A stretch of 64,000 nucleotides of DNA from contig NW_015961970.1 of NCBI RefSeq assembly GCF_000497045.1, positions 992,802-1,056,801 on the forward strand, written 5' to 3'. The notes under the pieces were generated by a model that searched no databases, was not told where the DNA came from, and saw only the letters and a program-made list of their open reading frames with translations. A program made the position numbers and the translations under genes. Every line of letters begins with the position of its first letter. Position 1 is the stretch's first letter. Source of the DNA: Kalmanozyma brasiliensis GHG001. Taxonomy: Eukaryota; Basidiomycota; Ustilaginomycetes; Ustilaginales. Below are positions 21,028 through 31,873 of this stretch, piece by piece.

Positions 21028-24000
21028 GATTGATGTCCGATCGATGGTGCTTGATGAAGGTGGAGAAGGGTGAGGGGGAACGGGCCAGATCGATGGAGAG
21101 GTTGTGGCGTGAGGGAAGGAAGGGAGAAGTGAGCGCTGCTGGTGGTTTTGATATGTGTCCGAGGGATGGCAACTTTCGGGGCAGCGTGGCTAAAGTGAAT
21201 TGCAGTTGGACTGGGTGGCAGGCGCTGCTGCAACGCACGCACCAGAGAGGTCCCTGTTCCCCCTACAGCGACAACCACCAGCTAGACCGAGTAGCCACCG
21301 CACAGCGCTCGAATGAAATTTGACTAGAGCTTCAACCTTCTTTTTCGCACCTGCAGCCGCTAAGAAGAAAAGAGTCGCCGACTCGGAAGAGCGCGGGGTG
21401 AAAGGACCCTCCTTCTGCTCGCTCAGCCACCCGCCTCGCTCGCTATCTGATCCAGAAGGATTTTTGACAGAATTCGCGGCAGATTCACCTCTGAATTTGA
21501 ACGTGGACCCTCGGCAAGTGTGAAAATAGGGCGCGTCCACGCAGCAAGACAATCTGGCCTCGAGGCTGGCCAGCACGACCCGAGCGGCGACCCATGCTGA
21601 ACTGAACAGAAGGCGCAAAATTGGTTGGGGCAACTGGCCAGAAAATTCGAACTGATCAACCTCCGTTCCAATCACATGCAGCCCATTTGGCTCAGCCGTG
21701 CACTCACGCCTCCCTCTGCCTTGATCCACCGCCCTTGCCACTCGAGGTGAGCCGCTCGAGCTTGGCGTCCACGCGATCGTTGAGCCTGTTCCTGTCGATG
21801 ATGGTAGCTTCGCCTGCTGTCTCTGCGAATCGCTGCACGCATAAGTCTGATAGCAAGTCGAGTCAGGCACAGGTTGAGGTTGAGTTCAAATGGCACGGTC
21901 AAGCCAATCTTACAACTTGACCACAGCAGAGCTAGAAAGGCTGACTGGCTGGCTGGCTGATTTCCCCGTGTTGTTTGTGAAAAACGGACACCGTCGAGCC
22001 AGGAATTCTTGACGCTCCTTGCCACACGGTTTGTCGCACGAAAGAGCAATATCGGGACTGAATCTATCCGATTTACTTCTAGCAGCTCACACGACCCTTT
22101 GCCCCCTTCGGAGCGACATGGCGAAGCAGAAACGCCCACAGCCTACCGCTCTCCTTGCCCAGCGTCCCATCATGGCTGAACCTTCAGACTATCATATACG
22201 AACAAGGCGTACATTCGTCGAAACTGCACGACTACTGAGCCAGTCATCATCGCGAGGATGCTGCAACCATGTCGAGCAGAAGCTTGTCACCTTGGTTGAA
22301 TGGCCAAGCGCTCGCTGCGTTTGTAAAGTCTTCCGAGATGACGCAGCCGTGCCGAAAGTCGAATTCCAGCCTGTCTCTCGATTTAGGCACTTTCTCTGGT
22401 CACGGCACCCAACGTTGGAATTTTTTACTGTGTCTGCTGTGCCTGTTCATGACAAGCCCCAGTCGAAGCGAATTTGAGGTTTTTCCTGAGACAGAAGAAA
22501 GGCCTCGTGGAGGTGGTCCATGGCAAGGGTCATCAGCGAGCCCACCATCTCATCCTCTATCATCCTCGTCACCTTTCATCTCCTATTACCCTTTCAGCAT
22601 CGCCATCTCGCTACTCAGTCCAAGCTGTGAACCGTCTACATCCGCGGAACATCAGCCTCTGACTTTGCGTACCATCTCACAAGGGGCAGTGACACGCACC
22701 TGCTCCACCCGCCCACCATTCCACGTCAAGTTGTCGATCTACGTCTAAAGGCCGCGGCCAAAAACTTCCTCACAGGAAGCTCCAGGTACGTCTTGACACA
22801 AATATGTCCACAGCGGGCAAGTCAAGCAGGACAGCAGCATGCAAATTTTAGCGACGTCTGAGCACGACATTGGATCCACCTCGACACCACACGCATCAGC
22901 GCTTCCTGCTTGCTCCTGCTCAACGGCAACGAAGCGTCAAGCTGCTTCGCTGAGCGTATCATGCTACCTCGAGCCCTTCTGTTCGCTTACTGACCATCTC
23001 GCCAACTCGATCTTACCTGCACTTCGCCGCGCGTTGCAATCGACCACCCACAGACCCCACTAATACGGCTATCGCAGCAACTGCATCGAAGACATCTTGA
23101 AAGAATACTAGAAAAGGCCGCCTGGCTGTCCTAGCTGGCGACCCAACCTTGAACGACCGAGCTCGCTCAATAACATCACAGGTAAGCTTCACCCATGTGC
23201 CTGTATTCGTACAACGAGGTCCGAAAGTAGGACACATACGGAGTCCGGAACGCAGCAGCCGCTCTAGCCTTCGTCTGAGGCACCCTAGATCGGATCAGAT
23301 GCGAAACCCTCGACGGATCATCAGGGACCGAATCACAATCGGCAGATCATCAAGCATGGTCGAAATCTCAAACAGCTATGCGAGTTCATCGCAATGCACA
23401 CCGCCGATCACGGTCATCACTGCCCAGTGCAAGTCCAAGCGCTCGCATACCCCATGCTAGCTGCAGATTCCTGTCCTTAAAGCGATCTCGGGCGGCTTTG
23501 GCTCCGGTACTCGAGCAAAGAGGAGGGTCGGGGTCTTGGGCTCATCTCGGCTGTTAGCAGGGAGATGCCACCGCCAGCGGCAGCAGCGTCGGCAACGGCG
23601 TCCTCACGCGACGAAAATCAGGCTTCAGGCAGGCAGTCGAGCAGATGGGTCAAGGGTCAGCGTTTTTTCTATTTTGGAAAATCGAAATCGACCACGGACT
23701 TCCTTCAGCCAGCCGAAAGTGGATCTCCCCTGAACCCTTTGGACTTTCGATGCTCGGCTTGAAGTACCCGCAACCCTCACTCAAGTCAAGTTGCGCAGCC
23801 CGGCATCAACAACGGTAGCCTTCACCTGACGTGCTAGCGTTGCTGATCCATCCCTTCTAGCCGACCTGTCATTGTCAGCTGGATGACCCCGCTGGGGATG
23901 TCAACGTCAGACCCCTGCGCCCACCTTGGCTGCTTCGCCCTGCCTGCCAGACGTGCCAGGATGCTTGGCGACAGAAGTGCTTGGTCTCGTTGCATCAATA

Positions 24001-24507
24001 GCTTCGTTAGCGGGTCGGACCAACCCTGGGGCCTCGTCGCCTTGCCCGCTGCCGATTCTTCTTTGCGGCGTTCTCGACAGCTATGATCTGCACTGGGACC
24101 TCGTTAAGCACCTTCCATCTGCAAGACTCACACAGTCTCACTGACACATTCTCCTTCATCTTGCCTCTTTCCTTTCATTCGACCCTTGCGCCTGTCTGGT
24201 ACCCTTAACCCTCCCTTCCACCCCCTCCTTTCTCGCCTTGTGATGATGTGATCTCTCGCCACCGTGTCTGCCCCGACGCTGCATGCCCTACGACCACACC
24301 AGCAGAGCCGACCACTGTCGCGCCGACTTCAGTCGAGTGACGACGCTCTCCCACGAAAAAGCGCAAAGCCCTAGGTATGTTGTCGATCCTCCATCCTCGC
24401 GACGGTCAAAAAGACCTACTTTCCAGAACCTCGCCAGGCTGACCCCATCCTCCACCATCCCACTCCTTCTGCTCTCTCCCGCTCCGCCAACCTCTTGCAT
24501 CGCCAAC
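21028..24507. other. intergenic, 3.5 kb, between divergent desaturase and ODC genes
   Basis: This is the longest gene-poor stretch on the left side and serves two divergent genes. The first 300 nt upstream of the desaturase are pyrimidine-rich on the coding strand. Small ORFs (for example 22019-22477 and 22269-22748 on the plus strand) lack motifs and codon bias. Nothing resembles a structured RNA by eye. The final 220 nt are the presumptive 5' leader of ODC. Confidence 0.5.
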
Positions 24508-26031
24508 ATGACCTGCTGCACCCTCACCCCTCTTGACCTCACCCTTCCCGGCCCGTCTCGTTACGCCCAGCAGTCGATCGCGATCGACAGCTCCTGCAAG
24601 ACGTTCGCGCCGATGGCTGCTCCTCTTGCCGCTCTGCCCCACCAGCAGCGCCTGCGAGCCGACACCCCTCCGCTCGACGACGATGAGCTCGACTGCTTCA
24701 AGCCGTTTGACGGCCACAAGCCCATCTACCGCGGCTGCATTGACACGCAGCTGAAGCGCGTCCTCGACGACATTGACATTCACGGCTGCGAGGCCAACGG
24801 CGAGAATGCCTTCTTCGTCGCCGACCTCTCCGAGGTGTATCGCCAGCACCTGCGCTGGATGCGTGCCCTCCCTCGCATCGTTCCCTTCTACGCGGTCAAG
24901 TGCAACCCGGACCCGTACGTGCTGCAGCTGCTCGCTGCGCTCGGCACGGGCTTCGACTGCGCCTCCAACGGCGAGATCGAAGCGGTGCTTAAGCTCGGCA
25001 TCAACCCTGCCCGGATCATCTACGCCAACCCATGCAAGGCCGCGAGCTTTGTCCGCCACGCCGCCACCCACAACGTCGGCCTCACCACATTCGACAACAT
25101 GGACGAGCTCGACAAGATGAAGCGCTACCATCCTTCGTGCAAGCTGGTGGTGCGGATTTTGACCGACGACTCCAAGAGCGCCTGTCAGCTGGGGCTCAAG
25201 TTTGGCGCTCCGCTCGACTCGGTGCCTCGCCTGCTGCAGCGCGCACGGGAGCTGGAGCTCGATGTAGTGGGTGTCAGCTTCCACGTTGGCTCTGGGTGTT
25301 ATGATCCTGATTCGTTCCGCGATGCGGTCTACCGCGCACGTCGGGCGTTCGACATGGGCAAGGAGGCAGGCTACACGTTCGACCTGCTCGACATCGGCGG
25401 TGGGTTTGGGCACGACAATTTTGAGATGGTTGCCGGCGTGCTTGGTCCTGCCATCGACCGCTACTTCCCTGACGACGACTTTGCCCCTGGCGGCAAGGAG
25501 GTGGAAGGCAAGCTCAACGGGCTGCGCATCATCGCTGAGCCAGGTCGATTCTACGTCCACTCGGCCTTTGCGCTGGCGACCAACATCATCGCCGCCCGGC
25601 GAGGCGAGCCCTCCCCCGTCGGCGCCATCGTCGAAGCCGTCGCTCCGACCAAACCTCAGGTCATGTACTACCAGAACGACGGCCTGTACGGCTCGTTTAA
25701 CTGCGTCATCTTCGACCACGTCACGGTGCACCCGAAAGTGCTGACGCTGGGCTTCGAGTATGCGTACCGACCGGATCTCGAGGCGCCAGGGAGCGAGGAC
25801 GAGCTTCAACCGTGCAGCGTCTGGGGCCCGACGTGCGACTCGATCGACTGCGTCCGCGCACTCGTCCATCTGCCCAAGGGGTTGAAGGTCGGCGATTGGC
25901 TCGTGTACGAGAATATGGGTGCCTACACCATCTGCGCCGCCAGCACGTTCAATGGCATCAGGAGGAGCGAGGTCCGCTACACCCTGGGCGCAGGGGAGGA
26001 TGCAGAGGTGGTTCGAGAGCTCATGATGTAG
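24508..26031 (+). CDS. odc1: ornithine decarboxylase
   Basis: This is a PLP-dependent group IV decarboxylase that makes putrescine from ornithine, the first step of polyamine synthesis. The chosen ATG (context gccaacATGacc) gives 507 aa. PLP lysine is Lys131 in PFYAVKCNPD. The phosphate-binding Gly loop is LLDIGGGFGHDN, and the catalytic Cys at about residue 443 lies in WGPTCDSID at the C-terminal end of the fold. The frame is open upstream to ATG 24283 (582 aa), but that segment contains a consensus-like splice donor (GTATGT at 24375) and looks like leader sequence, so a 5' UTR intron is possible. It is convergent with the acyl-CoA dehydrogenase gene, with 201 nt between the stop codons. Confidence 0.92.
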   Translation: MTCCTLTPLDLTLPGPSRYAQQSIAIDSSCKTFAPMAAPLAALPHQQRLRADTPPLDDDELDCFKPFDGHKPIYRGCIDTQLKRVLDDIDIHGCEANGENAFFVADLSEVYRQHLRWMRALPRIVPFYAVKCNPDPYVLQLLAALGTGFDCASNGEIEAVLKLGINPARIIYANPCKAASFVRHAATHNVGLTTFDNMDELDKMKRYHPSCKLVVRILTDDSKSACQLGLKFGAPLDSVPRLLQRARELELDVVGVSFHVGSGCYDPDSFRDAVYRARRAFDMGKEAGYTFDLLDIGGGFGHDNFEMVAGVLGPAIDRYFPDDDFAPGGKEVEGKLNGLRIIAEPGRFYVHSAFALATNIIAARRGEPSPVGAIVEAVAPTKPQVMYYQNDGLYGSFNCVIFDHVTVHPKVLTLGFEYAYRPDLEAPGSEDELQPCSVWGPTCDSIDCVRALVHLPKGLKVGDWLVYENMGAYTICAASTFNGIRRSEVRYTLGAGEDAEVVRELMM

Positions 26032-26232
26032 AAGCGTGACCGGATTTCGTTGTCGTGGTTCCAAAATAATCTCATGATTTGCTTCCGTCTTCAAGACACT
26101 CTGTGTGCGTGTGATCATCGGTTCGTTTCTTGAACTCGCTCTCAATCACAAGTGGATGTGTTCGTGCATGCGATCGTTTGATTCATGCTCATTTCTATGG
26201 AGGATGCTACAACAAGCCCATGGTGGGACCGC

Positions 26233-27513
26233 TTACTGGGCCCACAACTCCTTGATATGCCTGCTGATGATGAGCCTCTGGATCTGGTCGGTGCCCTCGT
26301 AGAGGCGGAAGATCCTAGCGTCTCTGTACAACTTCTCGACAGGGGACTCGGTGTTGAAGCCCAGACCACCGAAGATCTGCACAGCGCCGTCGGCGTTCTG
26401 GTTGGCAGCTTCGCCGGCGCGGCACTTGGCCATGGAGGCCCAGAAGCTGTTGCGCTGGCCTTGGTCCTTGGCCCAGGCGCTCTTCCAGACGAGGTTGCGC
26501 GCGGCTTCGACGTTCATCTGCATGTCGGCGAGGAGGAAGGCGATGGCCTGGTGGTCGATGATGGCTTTGCCCATGGTCTTGCGGTCTTGGGCGTAGATGG
26601 CGGCCTCGTGCAGGGCGCGTTGGGCCAAACCGACGGCGCCAGCGGCCACCAGCGGACGCGTAATGTCAAACGCTCCCATGGCAGTCTTGAATCCGTCACC
26701 GGGCTTGCCGAGGACGTTCTCCTCCGGCACCACCACGTTTTCAAACGTAATCTGGCGCGTGTCGGAGCAACGCTGGCCCATGTTGATCTCCTTCTTACCG
26801 ACGTGAATACCGGGCGTGTCAGCATCAACGACGAAACCAGTCATCGACTTGGCCGCCTTGGCGGAAGGGTCGGTCTTAGCGAGCACAAAGTACCAGTTGG
26901 CATGACCACCGTTGGTGATCCACATCTTGCTGCCGTTGATCACCCATTTGTCGCCCTGCTTCTCGGCCTTGGTGGCGATATTGGCCACGTCGGAACCGGC
27001 ACCGGGTTCCGTGACACAGTAGGCGGCCATGAGGGGCTCCTCGGTCATGCGGCCGAGGTACTTTTGCTTGATCTCGTGCGAGGCGGATACGAGCAGAGGC
27101 GCCTCAGCGAGGCCGTTGGCCTCCATAGCGGTTTGAATGCCCGAGCAGCCGAACGCGAGCTCCTCAGAGATCAGCGCACACTCCATGAGCCCGAGACCGG
27201 GTCCACCGTACGCCTCGGGGATGTGCGTGTTCAGCAGTCCTACTTCCCAGCCCTTCTTGAGGATCTCGGTAGGGTACTCCATCGTCTGGTCGTGGTGGCG
27301 CGCATTAGGAATGATCTCCTCGCGAGCGAACTTGCGGGCGAGATCGCGGTAAGCCTCTTGGTCCTCGTTCAGGCCGAACGAGACACCGGAGCTCTCGACG
27401 GGCGTCGAGTAGGCGCGGGTAGCTCCATTGCGGGCGGCGAGGAGGGCGGCCTTGTTGGCGGTAGTGATGGCACGGCTGCTGCCGGCGACGGCGCGCTTGG
27501 CGAAGAGAGACAT
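26233..27513 (-). CDS. acyl-CoA dehydrogenase, medium-chain type, mitochondrial
   Basis: This frame encodes 426 aa from [21 protein letters not shown], a typical mitochondrial presequence rich in Arg/Ser/Ala that ends near RAYSTP. An in-frame ATG at 27684 would add 57 residues that I regard as 5' UTR. FAD-binding signatures [14 protein letters not shown] and [10 protein letters not shown] are present. The catalytic base is the Glu in [15 protein letters not shown], the position used by MCAD-type enzymes. The C-terminus ELWAQ is not a PTS1 signal, so mitochondrial rather than peroxisomal beta-oxidation is the better guess. Short/branched-chain specificity cannot be excluded. Confidence 0.9.
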   Translation of the reverse strand: MSLFAKRAVAGSSRAITTANKAALLAARNGATRAYSTPVESSGVSFGLNEDQEAYRDLARKFAREEIIPNARHHDQTMEYPTEILKKGWEVGLLNTHIPEAYGGPGLGLMECALISEELAFGCSGIQTAMEANGLAEAPLLVSASHEIKQKYLGRMTEEPLMAAYCVTEPGAGSDVANIATKAEKQGDKWVINGSKMWITNGGHANWYFVLAKTDPSAKAAKSMTGFVVDADTPGIHVGKKEINMGQRCSDTRQITFENVVVPEENVLGKPGDGFKTAMGAFDITRPLVAAGAVGLAQRALHEAAIYAQDRKTMGKAIIDHQAIAFLLADMQMNVEAARNLVWKSAWAKDQGQRNSFWASMAKCRAGEAANQNADGAVQIFGGLGFNTESPVEKLYRDARIFRLYEGTDQIQRLIISRHIKELWAQ

Positions 27514-28114
27514 CTTGTGTTGGAGGTAAAGGGGACGATGTGATGGTCGAGACGAACGAAGCTGAACAGAGTCTTGGCTACAAGTTGAAGCGCTGGTGGA
27601 CACCTTCCTGTAGGAAGCGGGGAGCGCGAGAACCCTTGCGAACACCTCGAGTATAAGCGAGAATCCGGTTCTTCGTCCAAGCAAAAGAGGGACCCCGCAG
27701 AAGCCAGCGAGCTCACCAAGCTCGTTTCAATGCGTGCGTTTCTCGAGCCGGCTGTCGAGCCCATTTTGGCGCGCGCGCTGCTGCTGCCGCTGCTGGCCCG
27801 GTATTTCGCTCTGCCCTTCTTACCGAAGCACTGCAGCAACAACTGCATTTCACGCTCAAAAATCACTGCTGGCTTTGAACCGGCCTGGCCGCGCCTACCG
27901 ACATCCAATCAGCTCAGAATCCCGATCTGGCCATCGGGCTTCTCCTCACCATACCTCGACATGCTTGTTCGTAGTCTGACTCTCGCATCGCACGCAAATA
28001 TCTATGTCACACACTCGCCCGCACAGCAGCACACCTCCGTCCACACTCAGATTAGCAATGGTATCAAAAGATGGGATTAGAAACAGTCTTGGATCGATAC
28101 TGATCATTCCCTTT
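27514..28114. other. intergenic, 0.6 kb
   Basis: This holds the promoter/5' UTR of the acyl-CoA dehydrogenase gene and the 3' flank of the GATA-factor gene. No separate gene is supported. Confidence 0.55.
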
Positions 28115-31100
28115 TTAGGTGCGTGGAGCGCTGACTGGCTGAGCGGTGCTCGCAGCGGCAGGCATCCTCGCAGCAACATTAGTGGGCGTGTCACGTCGGA
28201 CACTGCCGCTGCTCCTCGACTGACTGCGTTGATCGCGTTCAGCAGGTCGCGCAAATCCACGCCAATCACCCGCCTTCTCCAGCTTGGCCTTGCCATACAG
28301 GTTGTCCCAGTTCCAGTGGTCGTCGTCCTCGTCCATGTCTTCAGGGCGGGCACGCTTGTCGCCGGGCCGAGGCGCTGACGAGGCGGGGGTCGAACGCGCG
28401 TCGATTCCCCACGCAGTAGCCTTGCGAGCGGGCTGAGTTGCAGCCGTCAATTTGTTCTCCCCCAAATTAGAGGCGGTGGTGGGAGGAGAGCTGCGTTTCA
28501 GCGGCACGGCCGCCATGACTGGGAGCGACGCCATCCTTTGCTCGAAGCTGTTGCGGCGAGGTCCCGTCGGAAGCTCCTGCACCGCAAGCAGCGTTCGGGA
28601 CGGCGGTGCATGGCTGGCAGGTGGAGGCGACTCCAGCTCGTCCCTTTCGCTCGACGAGCTGGCATTGTCGTAGCCCTGCGATCGTCGCCTCGAAGCCTCT
28701 TCGGCGCTCTCCTCCTTGACAGGACCCCTGCTTGCCTTGGCGCCGCGCACGTCGATGCCAGGACTGCCTCGAGCAGAAGTGCCTGGTGGCGAGTCTCTAG
28801 AAGGACCGTGGCCGTTGTGCAAAACGCTGGTCGGGGCCGGTCCGCTGGCAACATCGGCGTGGTAGTTACCTTGGCGTGCCGAAGCAAGGATAGCCTCAGC
28901 GCGGTGCAGGACTTCATCGATGCGTCTACGCTCAAAGAGCAGATCGTCTCTGAGCCTTTCCACATCGCTGAGCTTGACCGATCCATTGGGTGCCTGACCA
29001 GCATGACCATGCGAGCTTCCGCTCACCGCCACAGGATGGTGATGGTGGTGATGGTGCCCGTGATGGGCGGCGTGGGAAGCGTGGCTGGCATGGTGGTGAT
29101 GGTGGTGGTGATGATGGTGACCCACCGCTGAGCTAGCCCGAGCGCCATCGGCAGCCCCAGCTCGCGATCCATGCTCGGATGGGACGCTGGAGACGTGCGA
29201 CGGCTCATTGTGCAGGTCGGGACGACCGTTTCGGTCCGACATGGGAGCATCGGTAGGTGACCTTTGCGATCGCGGAGCACCGGCGCCGTGAGACTCGTTG
29301 TAGGCGGACGCAGCGGCACCGGAAGCCTCCTGCTCATCGTATGCCTCACGAGGGGCCAGCGGGTACGACTTGCGAGGCCTCTTGACACCTCGACTCTCGT
29401 CTGCATGCGACGTGCGGGCCGCGTCGGCACTGGCACGGGCCGAGTGCATGTCGTGATGCATGGAAGCAGAGCTGGTCATGCCGCCATTCTGGTGATGACG
29501 TTCGTCGTCGTGCATCGAAGTATGCGATCTGCCACCTGCACCCACCTCCATCAGAAGCATGGCAGCCTCGCGATCGCGGGCTTCGCGCACAGCCTGCTCG
29601 GACGTCGACGCAGCGGCCTTCTTTGGTCCACGCTTACTCTCGGACGAGCTCGGCGTAGCGTCGCTGCCACTGCGACCGGCGGCGGGAGCGATGACGGGCT
29701 GACCGTTGGCGTTGATCTGTACGGGCACGACATCCGGGTGGTTGGCAGCCTGAGCAGCAGCATTGGCGGGGATGCGCTTTCTGCGCTTGATGACCGTCTT
29801 CTTCATGCCGATGGGACGGTGGGTGCCATGCAGCTTGTGGTAGAGACCGCAGGCGTTGCAGATGTTGTTGCCATCCTCGTCTCGTCGCCAGAGCGGAGTC
29901 GTCGTGGTCTGGCAGTTGGTGCAACGGAGCGCGCCAACGGCGCTTTTGTCGTCGTCCTTGTTCTCCTCCGCCACTGGCGTTGCCTTCTCGGCGGCACGGG
30001 CAGGCGAGGCGGATTCTTCACCGGTGCGTGGTTCGCGTTTGCTCACTTTGAGAGCATGCGAGATATTGTTGTTGTAGGCTGGGCAGCCGCTGCAGCTGGC
30101 GGTGCCGCCGGTACCGTTGCAGAGACCGTCGCCGGGACAAGAGCCGGATTTGGGATCATCTTCTCGCGAGCAGCCGCTGCGTCCAGCCGCGGAAAGCTTG
30201 ACTGGATGGGCAGGAGGGCTTGCGTCCGCGGCGCCAGGGTTGCTCGAGGCGGCGCGATGGCTGCTGTGCGATTTGATGTAGAGGCCGCAGGCATTGCAGA
30301 TGGTGCTGCCGTCGGGGGCTCTCCTCCACAGCGGCGTCGATGTGACGCCACAGTTGGAGCATTTCAGACCAGCATGGTGGGCGGAGGGAGGCGAGCCGGA
30401 GCCCTCGTGCTCGTATGCTTCGCGGTGGCCATGCTGCGGGCTGCTGGTACGCGAGTCGACGGTAGGCAAGGGACGACCCCCGTTGGCGTGATAAGAAGCC
30501 TCGACGGATCGGGAAGAGCCTGGGTGACCTTGCAGGTAAGGAAGGCCGCTTGCACGCGATGTGTGGTCGTAGCTGGACCTCGGAGCGGGGGCGATGCTGC
30601 GCGGGAACTCGTCGGCGTATCGCTGCTGCGACTTGATGCGGTCCTCGCCAGAGTACTCGTGACGGTACGAAGGGTGGTCGTGGCGCATGGTGGCCGGACT
30701 ACCGATGGAAGGAGCTGGGCTCGTGTCGCGGAAGGTGTTGCCCATGTGCAAACGTGATGAGGCGCGGGGCGAGGTGTTGGGGGTGCGACGATGATGCGCG
30801 TGCGCGTCGGGATGGTCGGAGGTCAGCTCTCGGCTCAACGAAGAGATGGGAGGGAGGTGAACGCCGGCCGCCTCGCTCGGATGACGAAACGAGGACGCGT
30901 GGAGCAACGGGCTGTTGGGTTGCGATCTGGATGGACCAAGATGCGACCTTTCAGAACTCTGCGATCGGTTTCGGAAAGCGGCGATGGGTGACTGCGATCG
31001 ACCAGAGGGGTGGAACGCGCGTGGATCGCGGAAGAGACTGCGAGCTGTGCTTCTTGGGGCTACGTCGTGGTGAGATGCGGAAGCACGATCTGCTGGGTGC

Positions 31101-31357
31101 GCAGAAGGGGATGGTGGTCGTGAGCCGCGTGGGCGAAGGGGTGGAAGGCTGTCGACTTCGTGGCTGGAGCCGTTACGAGAATGGTGAGAAAGACGGTCAG
31201 GAGAGCGATCGGCGGGAGCGATGGGTCGAGCTGCGATTCGTGGTGGATGGGTGGAGGACGACGATGAAGCGGCGTTGTGGTGATGGGGATGATGGGAAGA
31301 GGAAGAAGGAGTTGGAGAAGCAGGCCGCGAGGCGATCTTGACCGGAGGAAGAGCCAT
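28115..31357 (-). CDS. urbs1: two-finger GATA transcription factor, Urbs1/SreA-type iron regulator
   Basis: This ORF of 1080 aa has two class IV GATA zinc fingers. Finger 1 is at about residues 333-357 (CSNCGVTSTPLWRR .. CNACG) and finger 2 near residue 479 (CTNCQTTTTPLWRR .. CNACG). Between them lies the Cys-rich segment with CPGDGLCNGTGG and CSGCPAYNN that defines the fungal siderophore-repressor family (Urbs1, SreA, Fep1). Known members bind WGATAR sites and repress siderophore synthesis and iron uptake when iron is replete, and the Cys-rich linker senses iron. A His-rich stretch lies at about residues 744-774 and a short coiled coil (VERLRDDLLFERRRIDEVL) follows it. The remainder is Ser/Pro-rich. 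The long plus-strand ORF in this interval is a shadow. Confidence 0.92.
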   Translation of the reverse strand: MALPPVKIASRPASPTPSSSSHHPHHHNAASSSSSTHPPRIAARPIAPADRSPDRLSHHSRNGSSHEVDSLPPLRPRGSRPPSPSAHPADRASASHHDVAPRSTARSLFRDPRAFHPSGRSQSPIAAFRNRSQSSERSHLGPSRSQPNSPLLHASSFRHPSEAAGVHLPPISSLSRELTSDHPDAHAHHRRTPNTSPRASSRLHMGNTFRDTSPAPSIGSPATMRHDHPSYRHEYSGEDRIKSQQRYADEFPRSIAPAPRSSYDHTSRASGLPYLQGHPGSSRSVEASYHANGGRPLPTVDSRTSSPQHGHREAYEHEGSGSPPSAHHAGLKCSNCGVTSTPLWRRAPDGSTICNACGLYIKSHSSHRAASSNPGAADASPPAHPVKLSAAGRSGCSREDDPKSGSCPGDGLCNGTGGTASCSGCPAYNNNISHALKVSKREPRTGEESASPARAAEKATPVAEENKDDDKSAVGALRCTNCQTTTTPLWRRDEDGNNICNACGLYHKLHGTHRPIGMKKTVIKRRKRIPANAAAQAANHPDVVPVQINANGQPVIAPAAGRSGSDATPSSSESKRGPKKAAASTSEQAVREARDREAAMLLMEVGAGGRSHTSMHDDERHHQNGGMTSSASMHHDMHSARASADAARTSHADESRGVKRPRKSYPLAPREAYDEQEASGAAASAYNESHGAGAPRSQRSPTDAPMSDRNGRPDLHNEPSHVSSVPSEHGSRAGAADGARASSAVGHHHHHHHHHHASHASHAAHHGHHHHHHHPVAVSGSSHGHAGQAPNGSVKLSDVERLRDDLLFERRRIDEVLHRAEAILASARQGNYHADVASGPAPTSVLHNGHGPSRDSPPGTSARGSPGIDVRGAKASRGPVKEESAEEASRRRSQGYDNASSSSERDELESPPPASHAPPSRTLLAVQELPTGPRRNSFEQRMASLPVMAAVPLKRSSPPTTASNLGENKLTAATQPARKATAWGIDARSTPASSAPRPGDKRARPEDMDEDDDHWNWDNLYGKAKLEKAGDWRGFARPAERDQRSQSRSSGSVRRDTPTNVAARMPAAASTAQPVSAPRT

Positions 31358-31873
31358 CTCTGCTGGCAGTCAAAGTTTTGATTGGAGGAAGAAAGGCTCG
31401 GATGCAGAGGCTATCGACGCTGTCGCAGTGGATGAGATGCTGCCGAGGAGATGCCGATGATCTGCAGGCTGGAGGGCAAGCGAGCCTGAAGATTCAAGGC
31501 GAGCGGAACTGGGAACGACGACCCCGCGTCGCTGATTGTGGAAGCGAGATGGGCCGAGGTTGTTCTTCGTGTTCTACTTGTCTGACTGCGCTTGGAAGCG
31601 GCACGGCTGAAGCACGAGATCCGCTGAAGAGATGATGCGAGGCTTGAGTGCTGAGCTGGCGGACAAAGACTGCCGGAAGTAGAAAGGACTGAGCCAAAGG
31701 GCGCCAAGGTCGAGAGTCGATTGATGCTGAACAAAAAGGCAGCTCGGCTGTGCAGCTGAGTCGAGAAAGCGACAGGGGCTGTGTGTGTGTGTGCTCTGGG
31801 CTAGGTGTGCATGTCAACTGACAGGTCGCCAGAGGGAAGAATGAGTACGGGGGATCGCTTGCGTGCGGAGTCG

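Noticed and set aside
19615..21033. 472-aa plus-strand ORF opposite the desaturase
   Set aside because: It is a shadow ORF with Val/Gly/Glu/Asp-rich low-complexity sequence, while the opposite strand has all three intact His boxes.
24406..26145. 579-aa minus-strand ORF opposite ornithine decarboxylase
   Set aside because: It mirrors the codon structure of ODC (GC3 and RNY bias keep the antisense frame open). Its translation has no domain and is rich in His/Val/Asp, as expected for a shadow.
29264..30757. 497-aa plus-strand ORF opposite the GATA factor
   Set aside because: The minus strand encodes both zinc fingers and the Cys-rich linker. The plus-strand translation is low-complexity.
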